This document shows positions 60,306-64,000 of a DNA stretch of 64,000 nt, one piece after another. A program made the translations under genes and the position numbers. Where the stretch lies: assembly GCA_037957365.1 (NCBI GenBank), contig JARHVA010002685.1:99501-163500 (forward strand), read 5' to 3'. Source of the DNA: Torreya grandis. Taxonomy: Eukaryota > Streptophyta > Pinopsida > Cupressales > Taxaceae. The notes below the pieces were generated by a model. The model was given only the letters and a program-made list of their open reading frames with translations. It made no database searches and was not told the DNA's origin. Each line of letters starts with the position of its first letter. Within the stretch, counting starts at the first letter, position 1.

Positions 60306-61250
60306 AAAACAAGTGAATGGAGCCATGATTATTCTTTTGCTACATAGGCGTGATATTTTTAGAAGTGCAAATAGTATGAATTTGGTACTATTTTCCTGTT
60401 GAATATTGTTGTGTGCCACTTTTTATTATTGTTGGGTATGCATATTTCTCTTAATTTAACAACTAAGAGAATTTAAGATTTAGTTATGTAAAAGTTGTGC
60501 ATTTTACATCTCAATAGGATGCACAAGTCGGTCATTATATAAAACCAAAGAATTGATAGGTTAGCGATCACAAGTTCAAACCTCACCTTTTCTTGCTTTA
60601 ATCAAAGTTCAATTTTAAAATGAAGAATGCCAGTTTTTTTAGGATATGTACATGATTTGTAAAACATGTTGTCATGTAGGCATAAAAAAGTGGTAGTAGT
60701 AAAATGATAAGCCAATGCTCACCTAGAGGTCAAGATATCCGTTCTTACCAAGAGCAAAGTCAAAAAATTTAAATCCTGTCATTTTCAATGTATATAGCCT
60801 ATGAGAATGTCATTTTCATCATTTTCGTTTTTTTACATGAAGATATGCACATGACCACTTGTTTCGAAATGTTTGCAACATTCTAAGTCCATTGGAAGGG
60901 TTAGTTTTTTATTTGGAGTGTCTTTTCTAAAGTTTTTTCAAAAAAACTATTGAAAAAACAAAGAAATAAGACATTTTTAATGTACAAAGGATGCAATTTC
61001 AATAGTACTTGACACCCTAATCTTTTATTGAAATTGAAAATGGGAAGTTTCTATGTGAATACCATGAATGTAACACTATATGTTGCTATTGATGGTACCA
61101 TATAAGACAAACATATTGCATATTGTGGTCTACAAGTATCTCGGGATCGCCCTAGCTAACAGAGCTCGAAGGCCCGCCCATCTTGACATTGCTACTAGTT
61201 CTGAGATTGAGTTTTGTTGTGGCGTTTTTGGATAGATGATATGAGTTTGA
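60306..61250. other. Non-coding DNA left of the LINE
   Basis: No recognisable feature. TA-rich with homopolymer runs. Confidence 0.4.
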
Positions 61251-61369
61251 TGTTTTTTTAAACAACCTTTTATTAGATATAAAACAAATTTACAAATTCT
61301 ACTATGCCAGGGTTGAAAACTATTTGACCAAGCCTGAGTAGTATACGAAGTACCAATAGAAGAACTCAT

Positions 61370-61860
61370 TTAACAAAGTCTAAATTTAGAATATTCCTTA
61401 TGTCTTCCTGAATCTTGTTAGACCACCATATGGGTGGCAGACCATAGCATAGAAGATTATGGTTGTCAAGGGCCCAATTTGCCAGCACATTAGCTACTTT
61501 ATTTCATTCCCGAGGAATATGGCTAAAATGCACCTCTTGAAACTGTTCTTGCAATCTTCTAATTTTCCAAACCTCTTTCACCAACCTCCAATTTGGACTT
61601 TGACCTTCTTCCTGATTAGATAATATTCTAACAATCACTTGAGTGTCTAATTCAATTTGAATAGTTTGCCACCCAATTTTCAAAGCCTCTTGCATGCCTT
61701 TATACACACCCTTAATCTCCGCTAGGTTATTAGTTGTGGTTCCCAAATTTTTGCGAAGAACACCATGGATCCATCAAAAGTTCTACCAATTCCTCCCATA
61801 GCTGCAAGACCCGGACTAACCCTGGAAGCACCATTAGTATTCAATTTCCCATACCCCATA
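61370..61860 (-). pseudogene. LINE C-terminal RNase H domain
   Basis: Minus strand reads GKLNTNGASRVSPGLAAMGG, then NNLAEIKGVYKGMQEALKIG, IQIELDTQVIVRIL, and HIPRE-NKVANVLANWAL. This is the RNase H fold found at the C-terminus of some plant L1 LINEs (family knowledge). The conserved first Asp of the TDGAS motif is Asn here (61824-61847), and the final ADxLAN Asp is also Asn. The Glu of NLAE and the Asp of ELDT remain. A frameshift lies near 61722-61746. It would have been inactive even without the frameshift unless these changes are recent. Confidence 0.8.
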
Positions 61861-61965
61861 GAAGGGGCAATCCATTGAGCATCCCTCTTCAATAACTTTT
61901 TTTCTCCCGAAAGTTGGCAAAGTAGACTATGTGGGTTGCACAGATCACTGTTTACAAATATGCTC

Positions 61966-62728
61966 CTATTTCGAGGTAAGAACAGGGGGCATAGAAATCT
62001 TATGTTTAATGCTTTCAGCAACATTAATTTTCGTTTTCTCCCAGACATAAGAAGTATCTCTCTTAACCTGCTGAAAAATTCTACTATTTCTTTCTTTCCA
62101 AATATTCCACAGAAGAAGCAAAATGTTGGACCAGAGAACTGGAAGTAAATTTTGGCCTGTGGATTCTACTTTCAGCAACTGTCTACATTGTTTAACATGC
62201 ATCGGAATAATAGTGGATCTCTTGAACAATGGAAGAACAAATGAGATATAGTTTCTCAAGAAGGAAGTTCAGGCAACTTAGGGAACGTTTTGTGGCTGAG
62301 GTCCCATTTTGAAGAGGATGTGCACAACTGATGGGTCCCATAGGTTGTTGCGGTCTCGTGGACGTTATTAAAATCCTTCATTCATTCATTCATTTTCCAA
62401 ACACGAGGCACATCTAAAGGGTCCATGAAAACCATGCTTCATAAGACGATCCCACGTTAAAACTCTTTTTTTGAAAAAGTGGCCAAACAAAAAAACTAAC
62501 CTTTGGCCATATGGCAGGGTGCCAGATATGGCCAAAAATATCCTTAAGAGGATGGGGTGTGCCCCTAATCAAAGAGGCATATCCTAAATAAACCGTATAC
62601 GTCCCAATAGTTGACTTCCCCCATCCTAACACGTCAGGCTTATTAGAATTGGACATAGGACATACCTTCAGGATGGTATTTATCATAATTTGATCCTCCT
62701 TCCTAATATGAATAGGCCATTCTGCCAC
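61966..62728 (-). pseudogene. LINE zinc-binding (zf-RVT) region
   Basis: The frame 62414-62728 ends with IWHPAIWPKVSFFVWPLFQK, the W-PKVSFF-WLL--KI core of the reverse-transcriptase-associated zinc-binding domain, followed by KAWFSWTL-like sequence. 61966-62259 then reads LLWNIWKERNSRIFQ, the usual W-IWKERN-RIF motif before RNase H. Sequence between 62259 and 62414 is frameshifted. Confidence 0.8.
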
Positions 62729-63973
62729 TGGAATCTAACACCTACCACCTTCCCAAGGATAAGTGGCAATTCTACCTATAATGTGCAACCTTTATCCATC
62801 CAAGAGTATGTATTTCCTCCATGATATGCTCGAATTGAGGGTATTGAATAATAAGTGGGGGCTGTCCCTCCCAAGAATCAGTCCAAAAAAATTGCAGTTT
62901 GCCCATTATTCACAATCCAAAATAACTGTTTTTTGATAATTTATTCACCCACTTAGAGGATTGCCAGACTAGGCGAACCTTAAGCAGGAAGAGATAACCG
63001 AATTATTCTATCATAAGTTTTCTTCTCCGCATATTTAGCTCAAATATTGGCCGCCCATAATTCATCTGAACCTACAATCAGCCTCCAATAGAGTTTAGCA
63101 GCAAGTGCCTTGGTCTGCTTTGACAAAGAACGGAAGCCTAAACCACCTTCCTGCTTCAACCGATATAAAATTTCCCACTTGACTAAGGACCATTTTTTTT
63201 TACCTTGCATACCGCTTCCATAAGAATTTTTGGCATATAGAATCCAACTGCTTAAATATAGTCCCTGGAATATTCAGAATAGATGCTACATAAATTGGCA
63301 TTACCTAAAGGACTGCCTTGACCAACATCATTCTTCCTCCAGTTGATAGCCATTTATTTGTCCATTTCTTCATTTTGGATTCAACTTTATTAATGAACCA
63401 ATGCCACTCTCATATTTGCTTAGATGCCATAGGGACCCCCAGATATTGAATTGGGAGAGAAGCCTTTTGAAAATGAAATATATTAAGAATTTATTCTTTT
63501 TGTCTAGTAGAACAATGAAAAAAGATAATATGAGATTTGGCATGATTAATCAACTGACCAGTGGTTGATGTCAAAACCTGCAGTAATTTTCAAATTGTTG
63601 AGCTTCCAAAGAGGTAGCTCGATCCACCATTGTTAAGTCATCCACAAACTGAAGATGTGTTATTGGCCGAACATTGCTAGCTAGCTATATACCATGTATT
63701 TTCTTTTCCTAAAATGGTAGCTAATCTGCCCATACACTCAGCGAAAATGATGAACAAAAAGGGAGATAGAGGATCTCCTTGTTTTATCCCTCTAGAAGCC
63801 CCAAAAATCTGAGATGGAGTACCATTCAGTAAGACTGAAAAGGAAAATGAATTCAAGCAGGGTTTGATCCAGTCTATCCATTCTGCCAAGAAGCCAAATT
63901 GGGTTAAAACTCGACACAAAAAGGCCGAATCCACTCTATCATAAGCCTTAGAGAGATCCAATCTAACAAACAT
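62729..63973 (-). pseudogene. LINE reverse transcriptase
   Basis: The frame 63677-63973 reads MFVRLDLSKAYDRVDSAFLC, then SRGIKQGDPLSPFLFIIFAE, conserved RT blocks of L1 LINEs (catalytic Asp in LDLSKAYD; GI-QGDPLSP). In another frame LQFVDDLTMVDRAT follows, with the FVDD catalytic box at 63637-63648. Further on: KWEILYRLKQEGGLGFRSLS and KQTKALAAKLYWRLI, matching the CRPK-EGGLG region. Several frameshifts and stops. Confidence 0.85.
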
Positions 63974-64000
63974 AGCTGGAGATTTCTAGATGTCCATAGA

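Larger units (their letters stand above)
61251..64000 (-). mobile_element. L1-type LINE, 3' half (runs off right edge)
   Basis: Minus-strand LINE truncated by the window edge. 3' end: after the ORF, the minus strand has CTAATAAAAGG (signal near 61269-61274) and ends in TTTAAAAAAA (T run at 61253-61259 on plus). Domains from right to left: RT (63.0-64.0 kb), RT-associated zinc-binding (62.0-62.73 kb) and RNase H (61.4-61.85 kb). ORF1 and the endonuclease would lie beyond 64000. Frameshifts and stops show it is inactive. Confidence 0.85.

Noticed and set aside
1..64000. CRISPR arrays, rRNA, tRNA genes
   Set aside because: No regularly spaced identical repeats with unique spacers were seen, and I recognised no rRNA segment or tRNA-like A/B box pair; the setting is a plant nuclear genome.

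Overview
The window looks like gene-poor, repeat-dominated nuclear DNA from a plant with a large genome. I infer a gymnosperm or similar from the density of old, heavily mutated Ty3/gypsy, LINE and hAT remnants, the plant-type host-gene pieces, and the conifer-like wording of a pentatricopeptide-repeat fragment. No intact protein-coding gene lies wholly inside it. The only convincing host gene in an ordinary setting is the 3' end of a DDRGK1/UFBP1 (UFMylation) gene on the minus strand at 16.36-16.79 kb: two exons with good splice sites.

Layout from left to right. 0-16 kb: AT-rich DNA with two broken Ty3/gypsy gag genes (2.6-4.1 and 7.1-8.1 kb, minus), several short tandem duplications, and a LINE ORF1 relic (14.6-15.3 kb, minus). 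16-19.2 kb: the DDRGK1 end, then a near-continuous inverted repeat of about 1.77 kb with almost no loop. 20-29 kb: a LINE ORF2 fragment split by a 198-bp hAT element, then a pair of about 1.1-kb direct repeats (probable LTRs) enclosing an ORF with a G-patch motif. 29-36.5 kb: non-coding sequence with tandem repeats and a compositionally strange block full of CCGAAGG/CCTTCGG words. 36.9-42.2 kb: a degraded Ty3/gypsy gag-protease-RT-RNase H-integrase on the minus strand.

43.7-57.1 kb is a nested stack. A pair of about 1.27-kb direct repeats (43711-50843 interrupted, and 55859-57141) has a candidate primer-binding site beside the right copy and looks like the LTR pair of a minus-oriented retrotransposon. 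Its left LTR is split by a second LTR retrotransposon (44169-50028, 5-bp duplication GTAAA). Its interior is split by an 879-bp hAT element (51467-52345, perfect 8-bp duplication). The interior carries broken pieces of at least three unrelated host genes, all in the element's sense orientation: a GNOM-type ARF-GEF, a pentatricopeptide-repeat protein and a leucine-rich-repeat protein. This apparent multi-gene capture is the most interesting object in the window.

57.1-64 kb: gag-protease of another Ty3/gypsy element (minus), a 150-bp tandem duplication, and the 3' half of an L1-type LINE with RT, zinc-binding and RNase H domains that runs off the right edge. Translations beyond the supplied reading frames were done by eye, so boundaries without a named motif or target-site duplication are approximate.
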